Origin: Muribaculaceae bacterium
GTDB taxonomy: Bacteria; Bacteroidota; Bacteroidia; Bacteroidales; Muribaculaceae
Direction: 5' to 3'
DNA length: 13,096 bases
Assembly: GCA_024400895.1 (NCBI GenBank)
Contig: JAKSMA010000039.1
Span: 1 to 13,096, forward strand
Numbering within the stretch: the first letter of the stretch is position 1; every line of letters starts with the position of its first letter. The notes below the pieces were generated by a model. The model ran no database searches and had not been told where the DNA came from. It was given only the letters and a program-made list of their open reading frames with translations. A program made the position numbers and the translations under genes. This document shows positions 1 through 6,979 of the stretch, piece after piece.

Positions 1-13
1 ATAGTAATAACGC

Positions 14-3000
14 CTACTTCATCACTTTGGCGGTGGTGCCGTCGGTAACGAGAATGATGTTCACGCCAGGTTGCATATTGCTCAACTGCTGGCCCGCCGC
101 ATTGTAGATGGCTTTCACTTCGCGCTCACCGACTGGAATGTCCTTGATGCCGGTTGGCACACCGTAGTGAATCACGAGATGGCTTGCTGTGCTCACACCT
201 TCTACCCACAGGCGGTAAGCATCGGCAGAGGCTTCGCCTTCGTTCTTCAAGATATCGCTACCGCTAACGCTATAGTATTGTGCCTTGCCCTGTGCTGGGT
301 CGAGTGCTGCAGGAGCAAATGCGCCCTTCACTGTCCAGTTGTCGTTGATAGGCTGTTCTTCCATAGCGTTGATCACTTCGGTCCAGTGGCCCTTTACCAC
401 GAAGGTGGCATTGGCTTCAGGAGCCTTGGCGGCCTTGCTATCATTTGCTACAATACGCTTCACGAGCAGAGGAGTGCCTGCAGGAATGTAGTCGGGAGCA
501 TCTTCAATGCAGAGATAAGTGGTGTTGTCCGAAGTCTTCACATCGCTGATAGTGTAGAGTTTTGCATCACCTTCCACATCATCCAAGCCGAATGCGTAAG
601 GCAGACAGAGGGTTTGCCATTCTTCACTTTCTTGGAACTCTCCGCTATATACAGCCAGCGATGCATCGAAATTCACAGGCGACTTGAATGGGCCGTAGAA
701 GTTCACGCCATTGGCCATATAACCTTCTTCATCCTTAGGAGTGACTACGATATTGGCCTCGTCGTTCACTGCGTGGCGGATGTATTTGTATTCCTTGCCA
801 CAGATAGTGCAAACTGCACGGTAGAGCCCGTCGGCATCGGCATGGTCAGCGCACAGGTGCAATGAGTGACCACCTTCCGTTACATGTGGCTTTATTGCCA
901 CCTTCACTGTGTCTTTGTCATAGAAAGAATTTTTGGAGACTGTGGTGACGATTCTAATCACGTCGCCGGCCTTAAGATTCTTCACAACGAATGGCTCTTC
1001 CCAGTGGTGTGGTATAGTATTCAATCCGACATGGTCGTCATACTGCTTATAAGGCTTGCCGTTCACATAGAATGTGAAGTATACATTGGCTGGGGATACA
1101 GATGTTTGACCTTCAATTTCAAATGTCATTTTCTCGATTTCTGCTGATGAAACCGTGTGAGTGAACTCGGCGAAATCTACTTCTACACCCTTCACGGTGC
1201 TTTGGTCGAAATTGTAGATTGCTGCTGAGCCTTCTTTCATGAATTTGAATCTCCATGAATCAGGGTTGTCGATGCTGCTAAAGACTTCAACTTCGGGCAA
1301 GGCAGTCTTCGCTTCCAGCTCAATGTCGGCGATACCTTGTGGGTCGACAAATGTAGATTCGAGAGCAAGCATATTGTCGTCGGTGGTGGCATCATCGTTG
1401 CTGAACAGGTTGTCGCACTCAGTGCAATGCCAAGCCTCGGTGCGGCCGCCTTGCTCACAATCGTAGGTTGCAGCCCAATGTTCCATCGTGTGCTTCTTGA
1501 CATGCTCAACGGCGCCGTCAACGCGTGCGGTCACGCCGTCGGGCATAAGTACAAAGTTAGGCATGCTGTTCATACACAGGTCACACAAATACAAGTTCTT
1601 GCCGCTGGGGTGCAGACACGAATGGTTGCGCTGGTTGGGTGAAGCCTTGGTCATTGTCTGGTGTCCCACCTTGTGGTAACGGACCTCATCGCCAGCTTTG
1701 CGGTCGCTCACACCGGTTTCGGTGGCAGTACTTTCGCAATCAGGATAAACGGTTGCATCAGCATACAGGGTGTTGTGTGATGGGTCGGTAACGGGAAGTA
1801 CATCAACGCCAAAAGTCTGATGCCATACGCCTTTGCCTTGAATAGAATCGGCGTTGAACAGAACAGCCATTTTGCCATTGGTGACATCGGCATGACGAAT
1901 TACGGTGCCATGCTTCTGGTTATCAACCATCGCCTGAGCTGTGAGTCCGTTGCAAATCGAAGAGAAATCATAGAACACATTGTTCACTTCCGCTGGAGCA
2001 AAAGTTACATCGCTATTTGACCACAGCGCGCTACTCTTGATGCGGTCATGCTTGCCTTCAACTCGGCAATTTGCATAGATGTTGTGCAACTTGAGGTCTG
2101 CTGTCCACAAAGCACCAACGACACCTGCTGCACATGGGCGGTCAACGCTCTCTTCAGCAGTTCCGACAACGTGGCACTTTACTGTGCAGTCATTAATTGA
2201 ACATGGTCCAACGGCAGAAGCTGCATGACCCACCAAACCACCAGTAAAGAGACCACCTATCACGGTGCCACGCACATGGCAGCGCATAATACTGCCACCA
2301 CGCAACCATCCAGCAAGCAGACCAACGCGTTCTCCGCTTGGTGTATTGTTTACGCCTTCAAGGGTGAGGTCCTTAACCACTGCCGCACCCGTAAGAGTGC
2401 CAATGAATCCCGACACTTTCGCATCAACATTGTTGACCATTAGGTTGGTGATAGTGTGATTGTTGCCATCAAACACGCCTGAGTAATTTTTAATGATGGT
2501 CCAAGCCATATCCTTGAAATCAACATCTTTCATCAAGCGCGCGCAGAGGCTGGTTTCGCCACCATTCACGCGATTTGCAAAGGAAAGGAGGTCGGTGGCC
2601 GAGTTGATGAGAATAGGATCATCCTCGGTTCCTGTTCCAGGATTCACATAGGCATGGCAGTCGGGGCACTGCCAGCGTCCGTCCTCGAGTTGAACAGGGG
2701 CAGAGCGGTGATTGTCGGGGGCAAAGTCGCCCACTTCTTCAAGTTCGCCATAACCGTGGCACTCATCGCATCTGTAGCCTACGAGTGCGCGTTCCACACA
2801 ATTGGCAACTCGTGCAATGCCTTTGATTTCATGGTCGCAGTGGTGCTCTTCAATCCACTCGCTGCGAACCAGTCCGTGACTGCAGCAACTAAAATATTTC
2901 TTGTGATAATTGCCATCCACATTCAATACGGTTGGAGCAACTGAATGGGTGTGGAATTCCATGGTGAGGTATGTACATTTGCCTAATACGTGTGCACCAT

Positions 3001-3556
3001 CGTCCATACACACATCGCTGGTCCAAGAGCCATCGCTATTGACCTTTCCCACATAGGTGCCGCCGTTATTTTTCTTGCGACGAGCAAGGAGCGAAGTGAT
3101 TACTTGCCCATTTTGCTTTTTGGAGCCGTCTTTGGTGTAGAAAAGATAGATGTAGCTACCACTGGCACCCGAATTGAGGTCGTAAGCCTCGTTTTTTCCG
3201 TAAATGCCTACAGGATAGTAAGTGCGACCACCGTAAGTGAAAGAAGTGACACCCTTGTACTTCTTGCCAGCAAGCACGATAAAATTAGTGATGCCTTCTA
3301 CTGCATTATCAGTAGTGGTGTAATATAAGCCGAGACTTTCAGCCACACCCAACATTTCTTTGCAGTTCATGGCTGCATGGAAGCCGTCCTCGTCCATGAC
3401 GATATTGAAATTTTTCTTAATATAGTCAAAATCGCGACCTTCGCCTGGGTCCACTGCATCGCTCCATACATAGATTTTGTCGATGTAGGCATAGGCATTG
3501 TTCATTCCAAGTAATGCCAGCAGCGCAGCGCATATAATATGTTTATAAAGTTTCAT
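14..3556 (-). CDS. Large secreted GLUG-repeat surface protein with CxxC modules
   Basis: The 1180-residue product has a signal peptide (about residues 1-23, ending AYA). An N-terminal region of unknown fold is followed by two CxxC modules near residues 262-300 (CDEC, CPDC). A GTGTEDDP segment near 306 opens a beta-helix-like region. GLUG-type repeats run from about 380 to 500 (GFIGTL, VGLLAGWL, GGLVGH, AGVVGAL). Three more CxxC motifs follow near 655 (CDLC), 708 (CTEC) and 913 (CTIC). The last 40 residues (IYNAAGQQL...GVNIILV) resemble Bacteroidetes C-terminal sorting or anchoring tails. The GLUG family is typical of secreted and adhesin-like proteins, so a cell-surface role is inferred; the ligand is unknown. 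The gene starts 66 bp after the SUMF1-like gene with no clear promoter between them, so cotranscription is likely. Its stop is TAG. Confidence 0.9.
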   Translation of the reverse strand: MKLYKHIICAALLALLGMNNAYAYIDKIYVWSDAVDPGEGRDFDYIKKNFNIVMDEDGFHAAMNCKEMLGVAESLGLYYTTTDNAVEGITNFIVLAGKKYKGVTSFTYGGRTYYPVGIYGKNEAYDLNSGASGSYIYLFYTKDGSKKQNGQVITSLLARRKKNNGGTYVGKVNSDGSWTSDVCMDDGAHVLGKCTYLTMEFHTHSVAPTVLNVDGNYHKKYFSCCSHGLVRSEWIEEHHCDHEIKGIARVANCVERALVGYRCDECHGYGELEEVGDFAPDNHRSAPVQLEDGRWQCPDCHAYVNPGTGTEDDPILINSATDLLSFANRVNGGETSLCARLMKDVDFKDMAWTIIKNYSGVFDGNNHTITNLMVNNVDAKVSGFIGTLTGAAVVKDLTLEGVNNTPSGERVGLLAGWLRGGSIMRCHVRGTVIGGLFTGGLVGHAASAVGPCSINDCTVKCHVVGTAEESVDRPCAAGVVGALWTADLKLHNIYANCRVEGKHDRIKSSALWSNSDVTFAPAEVNNVFYDFSSICNGLTAQAMVDNQKHGTVIRHADVTNGKMAVLFNADSIQGKGVWHQTFGVDVLPVTDPSHNTLYADATVYPDCESTATETGVSDRKAGDEVRYHKVGHQTMTKASPNQRNHSCLHPSGKNLYLCDLCMNSMPNFVLMPDGVTARVDGAVEHVKKHTMEHWAATYDCEQGGRTEAWHCTECDNLFSNDDATTDDNMLALESTFVDPQGIADIELEAKTALPEVEVFSSIDNPDSWRFKFMKEGSAAIYNFDQSTVKGVEVDFAEFTHTVSSAEIEKMTFEIEGQTSVSPANVYFTFYVNGKPYKQYDDHVGLNTIPHHWEEPFVVKNLKAGDVIRIVTTVSKNSFYDKDTVKVAIKPHVTEGGHSLHLCADHADADGLYRAVCTICGKEYKYIRHAVNDEANIVVTPKDEEGYMANGVNFYGPFKSPVNFDASLAVYSGEFQESEEWQTLCLPYAFGLDDVEGDAKLYTISDVKTSDNTTYLCIEDAPDYIPAGTPLLVKRIVANDSKAAKAPEANATFVVKGHWTEVINAMEEQPINDNWTVKGAFAPAALDPAQGKAQYYSVSGSDILKNEGEASADAYRLWVEGVSTASHLVIHYGVPTGIKDIPVGEREVKAIYNAAGQQLSNMQPGVNIILVTDGTTAKVMK

Positions 3557-3622
3557 AGCCGTTGCTTTTAAAATCTGTTTGTCATTTTCATTGTCTCTAA
3601 AAAAGTCGTAATCTCGCGAGCA

Positions 3623-4465
3623 TTATTCCTCTGCCTCGAAGTTTTCATAACCAGGTTCTATGTCCTTCGTCGAAACCACGAATCTAATTCCCACAGTCTT
3701 GTCGCCTTTGCCTTCAGGCAGATAGAAGCCACGGTAAGCGGTGCGGCACTGTTCGGGATTAGAGATGTAGCTACCGCCACGAGTGACAATGCCTAATGCA
3801 GTCTTGGGATTGCTCACGGCATTGTTGCAAGGCTCGTACCAAGAATTACACATTTCGCTCACATTGCCGCTCATGTCATAGATTCCCAAAGAGTTGGGCT
3901 TGAGTTTATTCACCTCCTGTGTGGTTTTTCCTTGTGAGGGCTCTATATACCATGCCACATCTTTGATGGCATCGCTGCCGCTGTAGCGTGTGCCTGTTGC
4001 ACACTGACCTCCGCGGGCTATATATTCCCATTCAGCCTCTGTGGGCAAACGGAAAAGATGGGTGTTTGAGACGAAGTCGTTCAGTTTCTTGACGAAATCC
4101 AAAGCTTGGTTGTACGACATGCCATAGGCTGGATATCTGTCGCCCAATCCCTGTTCGCTGGTCCACAAATTGCTAACAGCCTTATCGCCACCCACAATTT
4201 TCCATTGCTCTTGGGTGATTTCTGTTTCGCATACATAGAGGTCATCAACTTCCACCTCTCGAGCAGGCATCTCGTCGTATTCTGCGCCCTGTTGCTCTGC
4301 AGTGGCACCAATGGTGATTTTGCCACCATGGACAAGGTACATACGCATTCCTGAGTTACCAATTCCTCGGAAAAGCTTCTTGGCGGGATATTTCACATCT
4401 CCGTTTTGTGCATTGCCAGCCATAGCCACAAGCAGCAACATCATTGATAAAAATATTTTTTTCAT
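3623..4465 (-). CDS. Secreted SUMF1/formylglycine-generating-enzyme-fold protein
   Basis: The 280-residue product has a signal peptide (about 1-19, ending GNAQ) and then one SUMF1/FGE-sulfatase domain from about 45 to 270. Family landmarks are LPTEAEWEY at 140-148, DMSGNVSE near 196-203, RGGSY near 229-233 and a closing GIRFV. True FGE enzymes use a Cys pair just after RGGSY. Here the stretch reads RGGSYISNPEQCRTAYR: the second Cys is present but the first position is Ser, so formylglycine synthesis is doubtful. The protein may be a binding or scaffold relative, as in the GldK/PorK branch, although it has no lipobox and so is not GldK itself. It lies between a 39-residue membrane protein gene and the large GLUG protein gene on the same strand. 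The domain call is firm; the function is open. Confidence 0.9.
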   Translation of the reverse strand: MKKIFLSMMLLLVAMAGNAQNGDVKYPAKKLFRGIGNSGMRMYLVHGGKITIGATAEQQGAEYDEMPAREVEVDDLYVCETEITQEQWKIVGGDKAVSNLWTSEQGLGDRYPAYGMSYNQALDFVKKLNDFVSNTHLFRLPTEAEWEYIARGGQCATGTRYSGSDAIKDVAWYIEPSQGKTTQEVNKLKPNSLGIYDMSGNVSEMCNSWYEPCNNAVSNPKTALGIVTRGGSYISNPEQCRTAYRGFYLPEGKGDKTVGIRFVVSTKDIEPGYENFEAEE

Positions 4466-4494
4466 TGCTATATAATTTTGAAATAGTTGTTCAT

Positions 4495-4667
4495 TTAACC
4501 CAGAAAGTTCATTAGGGCATGGATAAGATTTTAGGCTTTCATAGTGTCAGGATTTGCGCTATTTTGAACGAGCAAGGGGGCTCCTATGTGAGCGACAAAT
4601 AGTACAAATCATGCCTATGAGGGACAAAATATTGCCATTTGTGCCTAATGGACTTTTTGGGGGTTAA
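4495..4667. repeat. MITE-like element bounded by inverted copies of a dispersed repeat
   Basis: The left end (4495-4520, starting TTAACCCAGAAAGTTCATTA) is an imperfect inverted copy of the right end (4642-4667, ending in GGACTTTTTGGGGGTTAA). The roughly 120-bp interior has no ORF. It contains two imperfect 31-bp units, 4589-4619 and 4620-4650, sharing GACAAA and TGCCTATG/TGCCTAATG. A third copy of the end sequence lies at 8853-8892, so this is a dispersed family. The element fills most of the gap between the small membrane protein gene and the SUMF1-like gene. No target-site duplication was identified. Confidence 0.6.
4626..4667 (+). repeat. Dispersed repeat, copy B (42 bp)
   Basis: This copy begins AAAATATTGCCATTTG, continues CCTAATG and ends GGGTTAA. 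It matches the copy at 8853-8892 across nearly its whole length: two adjacent differences after CATTTG, a few substitutions and two extra G residues. The inverted copy at 4495-4533 shares the CCTAATGAACTTTCTGGG half and diverges in the other half. Confidence 0.65.
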
Positions 4668-4670
4668 TAA

Positions 4671-4682
4671 GTAAACGTTTAC
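4671..4682. promoter_or_regulatory. Perfect 12-bp palindrome, operator-like
   Basis: GTAAACGTTTAC is a perfect palindrome with a central CG, the style of LacI-family operators. It lies 10 bp beyond the stop codon of the 39-residue membrane protein gene. A half-site ACGTTTAC recurs at 4829-4836, just upstream of that gene's start. No LacI-family regulator is in the window, so a regulatory role is only a guess. Confidence 0.25.
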
Positions 4683-4692
4683 GCGCTTTTGT

Positions 4693-4812
4693 CTACGCGC
4701 TAACTTCTTTGAAGAATTCATAAATTGCAGCGCCTACCACCAACAGCACAGAAAGTACAATGATAATGTGGCTTGCATTCTGCAAAATGATATGTTTCAA
4801 TTGCTTTTTCAT
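4693..4812 (-). CDS. 39-residue single-span membrane protein
   Basis: Reading leftward from an ATG at 4812, the frame encodes 39 residues and ends in TAG. The start is MKKQLKHIILQNASH, followed by a hydrophobic span of about 15 residues (IIIVLSVLLVVGAAI) and a short charged tail, YEFFKEVSA. A basic N-terminus, one helix and an acidic/aromatic tail fit a small inner-membrane protein with its N-terminus inside. It begins 55 bp after the lipoprotein stop on the same strand with no obvious separate promoter, so it is probably cotranscribed with it. I do not recognise a named family. It could be a membrane-complex subunit or a regulatory microprotein. The composition and operon position argue against chance, but at this length the call is moderate. 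Confidence 0.6.
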   Translation of the reverse strand: MKKQLKHIILQNASHIIIVLSVLLVVGAAIYEFFKEVSA

Positions 4813-4867
4813 AGCTGTAACATTTTTCACGTTTACAAATCATGTTAACCGATGCCCAGCAAAAGGA

Positions 4868-5392
4868 TTACCAATCAAATTCTGTATAGTTGAAAGATAC
4901 ATACATCGGACTTGATGATTTCTTTCCTGTGGCAAGGGTGATTTCGGTGCGCTTGCCGTTGAGTTTTGTGCTCCACATGTCATAACCGCTCACTCCTGTG
5001 TAAGGTTTCCATTCGCCCACTCCATGTTCGGTGGTCAATTGCTTTTGGAATTTTGCGAAGTCGATGTTTTTAGGATACATCACAAAGCTACTTACAAGGC
5101 CATCTTTTCCGATATGGTAACTGTATTGGCGTCCGTCTTTGTGGTTGAAGTCGTATACTGTGGCCCCACCATCAACATAAGTGTGGGGGTCTTCAACAAA
5201 ACCTTCATAATTCTTCATGAATGCACGCACGTCGTCGATAGTACAGTGCCACTTAATGCATGGAGCCTTATAAACAAATTCTTTTGGATCGGGATCTGGA
5301 ACTGGTTTTGGTTCATCTTTTTCATCACCACAAGAGCAGAAAACTGTTGTTGCGAAAATCATCGCCATCAACAAAAATAAATTCTTTTTCAT
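4868..5392 (-). CDS. Predicted surface-exposed lipoprotein, unknown function
   Basis: The 174-residue product opens with a lipoprotein signal peptide (about 1-20, ending VFCS) and a Cys at 21 as the lipidation site. The sequence after the Cys (GDEKDE) is strongly charged, like the Bacteroidetes lipoprotein export signal that directs proteins to the outer face of the outer membrane. A proline/aspartate linker (PKPVPDPDP) leads into one compact domain of about 130 residues rich in aromatic residues. I do not recognise that domain. The gene is the first of the leftward set and faces the AraC-type membrane regulator across 224 bp that holds a predicted promoter and three phased AT-rich boxes. Control by that neighbour is plausible. 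The lipoprotein call is firm; the role is unknown. Confidence 0.88.
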   Translation of the reverse strand: MKKNLFLLMAMIFATTVFCSCGDEKDEPKPVPDPDPKEFVYKAPCIKWHCTIDDVRAFMKNYEGFVEDPHTYVDGGATVYDFNHKDGRQYSYHIGKDGLVSSFVMYPKNIDFAKFQKQLTTEHGVGEWKPYTGVSGYDMWSTKLNGKRTEITLATGKKSSSPMYVSFNYTEFDW

Positions 5393-5447
5393 AATCGTAA
5401 GTTTTTTTTATCGTTAATAATTTTTTGTTCAATTTGTTTTCGTGCTG

Positions 5448-5455
5448 CAAAGTTC
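5448..5455 (-). promoter_or_regulatory. Predicted -7 element of the lipoprotein promoter
   Basis: On the minus strand this reads GAACTTTG, one mismatch from the Bacteroidetes -7 consensus TAnnTTTG. It would put the transcript start near 5441, giving a leader of about 48 nt before the lipoprotein ATG. No TTTG -33 box is present; an AT-rich box occupies that position instead, which suits an activator-dependent promoter. Confidence 0.45.
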
Positions 5456-5476
5456 CGCATCGGCCATACCCGTTTC

Positions 5477-5518
5477 TTTATAAAAACAGGAAAAAAATTT
5501 ATAAGTTTTTATAAAAAC
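5477..5518. promoter_or_regulatory. Helically phased TTTATAA boxes, candidate operator
   Basis: TTTATAA occurs at 5477, 5498 and 5508, with starts 21 and 10 bp apart (about two turns and one turn). The outer two extend to an identical TTTATAAAAAC. The inner pair also forms a 7-bp inverted repeat (TTTATAA, GTTT, TTATAAA) at 5498-5515. The first box covers the -33 region of the predicted lipoprotein promoter. Chance occurrence in AT-rich DNA cannot be excluded. Confidence 0.4.
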
Positions 5519-5584
5519 CTCCACAAATCTCCAATTTTGCCCGAATTTGAACATTTTTATAACGACGAAACAGATTCTTTTTTT

Positions 5585-5592
5585 TAATTTTG
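5585..5592 (+). promoter_or_regulatory. -7 promoter element of the AraC-type regulator gene
   Basis: TAATTTTG is an exact match to TAnnTTTG. It predicts a transcript start near 5599 and a short leader to the ATG at 5617. No TTTG -33 box is visible at the expected spacing. Confidence 0.5.
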
Positions 5593-5616
5593 CATACACA
5601 ACGAAAAAAATCAACA

Positions 5617-6843
5617 ATGCTATTACCTCTAATATATTTTCTGCCCTGCATCGTTTCGCTTTTGTGGTTTGTTTCGTTCCTCCTGAAGAAGAACAACAAT
5701 CACCAGCGATTCTTCTGCTACGCTGAGGGATTCTCTGTCATCTTATATATGATTTTCGGGATTTATCTGTTTCCCGACATCGACTACAGCACGATGGTGA
5801 AGATGGAGGCCGTGTGCCTGCCATTAGGATTATTGTACCCCGTGTCGCTCATCGCATGCCTGTATATCCACCTCATTGGCCGAAAGCTGAAAGCGCAATG
5901 GATGTTCACGCTCATCGTGCCAGCCATCGTGGTGGGTGTGGCTGTAAACTTACTGTGCTTCATCATAGGCTTCGACAAGGCTGCCATAGTCAGCAAAATG
6001 TTTGCATCGCCAGAAGGGCTCACAGGGCAATTCGATACACAACTGAATCAGCTGTACTGTTTCTTTACATATTATGTGTTTGTGGTATTAACTGCCATAT
6101 TTTTGATTGTCACCTGCTGTGAATGCATTGCCATCCTCCGCAAGCAAGGCTACCGACTTGGCGATGTGTGCCGATTCCTCTTCAAGAAAAAAGCCACTAC
6201 AAGGGCGCGAGTCATCGTCATTATGGTGCTAACAGAAATAGTATTGGTAATTCCGCCTATGGCAATTGGCAGTGTGTATTTCTCTCAAAATATGATATTC
6301 GGGGCATCACTCGTGATTGCACTTGCCGTGACCAAGCACCTCGTGGCATATCTCGAATTTTACAGCGACGATAACCGCCCGGTAACGCTTTACGAGCTGT
6401 CGCACCTCTCGCTGTTTTACGGCAAGGTAGAGGGTGAAGAAGAACACGTGGTAGAAAAGCAAGCGGAAGTGAAAGTTTCTCCCGCACAACTGAAAATGGA
6501 CAAACGCTTCGAAAAGTTCAAAGAGCTGATGGAAGTGCAACAAGTGTGGAAAGACGAAGAACTGACAGCGGCATCGCTGTGCGAGATGATGGATGTGGGC
6601 AGAACCACCCTGTCGGCTATGATTAGCCAGCACTACGACAAACCACTGCGCGACATCATCAACCACTATCGCATTGAAGAAGCAAAGAAATTTATGCTTG
6701 AAAATCCCAAAGCCACTCAAGAAATGGTGGCGCAAAATTGCGGTTTCAAAAATGCCCAATATTTCAATACACAATTCAAAAAAGTAGTGGGCGATACGCC
6801 CGCTATGTGGCTCGCAGGAAGAGACTCTAACAACGGCGAATAG
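5617..6843 (+). CDS. Membrane-embedded AraC-family regulator (7 TM + HTH)
   Basis: The 408-residue product starts at the ATG at 5617. An in-frame TTG at 5590 would overlap the -7 promoter element, so it is rejected. About seven hydrophobic spans lie near residues 1-23, 32-54, 66-88, 95-119, 146-173, 200-226 and 228-250. A charged linker of about 50 residues (VEGEEEHVVEKQ) follows. An AraC-type DNA-binding domain occupies about 300-405, with both helix-turn-helix units visible: LTAASLCEMMDVGRTTLSAM and, later, VAQNCGFKNAQYFNTQFKK. The architecture is a one-component membrane sensor that binds DNA from the membrane; the ligand is unknown. It is divergent from the lipoprotein gene and is a natural candidate for its regulator. 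It ends in TAG. Confidence 0.9.
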   Translation: MLLPLIYFLPCIVSLLWFVSFLLKKNNNHQRFFCYAEGFSVILYMIFGIYLFPDIDYSTMVKMEAVCLPLGLLYPVSLIACLYIHLIGRKLKAQWMFTLIVPAIVVGVAVNLLCFIIGFDKAAIVSKMFASPEGLTGQFDTQLNQLYCFFTYYVFVVLTAIFLIVTCCECIAILRKQGYRLGDVCRFLFKKKATTRARVIVIMVLTEIVLVIPPMAIGSVYFSQNMIFGASLVIALAVTKHLVAYLEFYSDDNRPVTLYELSHLSLFYGKVEGEEEHVVEKQAEVKVSPAQLKMDKRFEKFKELMEVQQVWKDEELTAASLCEMMDVGRTTLSAMISQHYDKPLRDIINHYRIEEAKKFMLENPKATQEMVAQNCGFKNAQYFNTQFKKVVGDTPAMWLAGRDSNNGE

Positions 6844-6941
6844 CCTACTCGCGGGTTTCGCCACTCTATCATCAACACGCATAAGAAGCGTACTCCTGAA
6901 AATTATTACATAAAAGTGGGGGTGGTTTACAAAAAAATGTG

Positions 6942-6949
6942 TAAATTTG
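6942..6949 (+). promoter_or_regulatory. -7 promoter element of the TTD14-like/hydrolase operon
   Basis: TAAATTTG exactly matches TAnnTTTG and lies 30 bp before the ATG at 6980. A start of the coding frame at TTG 6947 would fall inside this element, which supports the ATG. No clear -33 box is present. Confidence 0.5.
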
Positions 6950-6979
6950 AACTTTAAGACTCCACTATACACAAAGATT

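Noticed and set aside
71..865. Long open frame on the plus strand opposite the large GLUG protein
   Set aside because: It lies antisense to a clear secreted protein and its product has no domain or signal that makes sense; same for other frames inside 14-3556.
4495..4667. Invertible promoter of the Bacteroides phase-variation type
   Set aside because: The inverted ends are imperfect, there is no -33/-7 pair inside and no invertase gene nearby, and a third copy occurs elsewhere; a dispersed element fits better.
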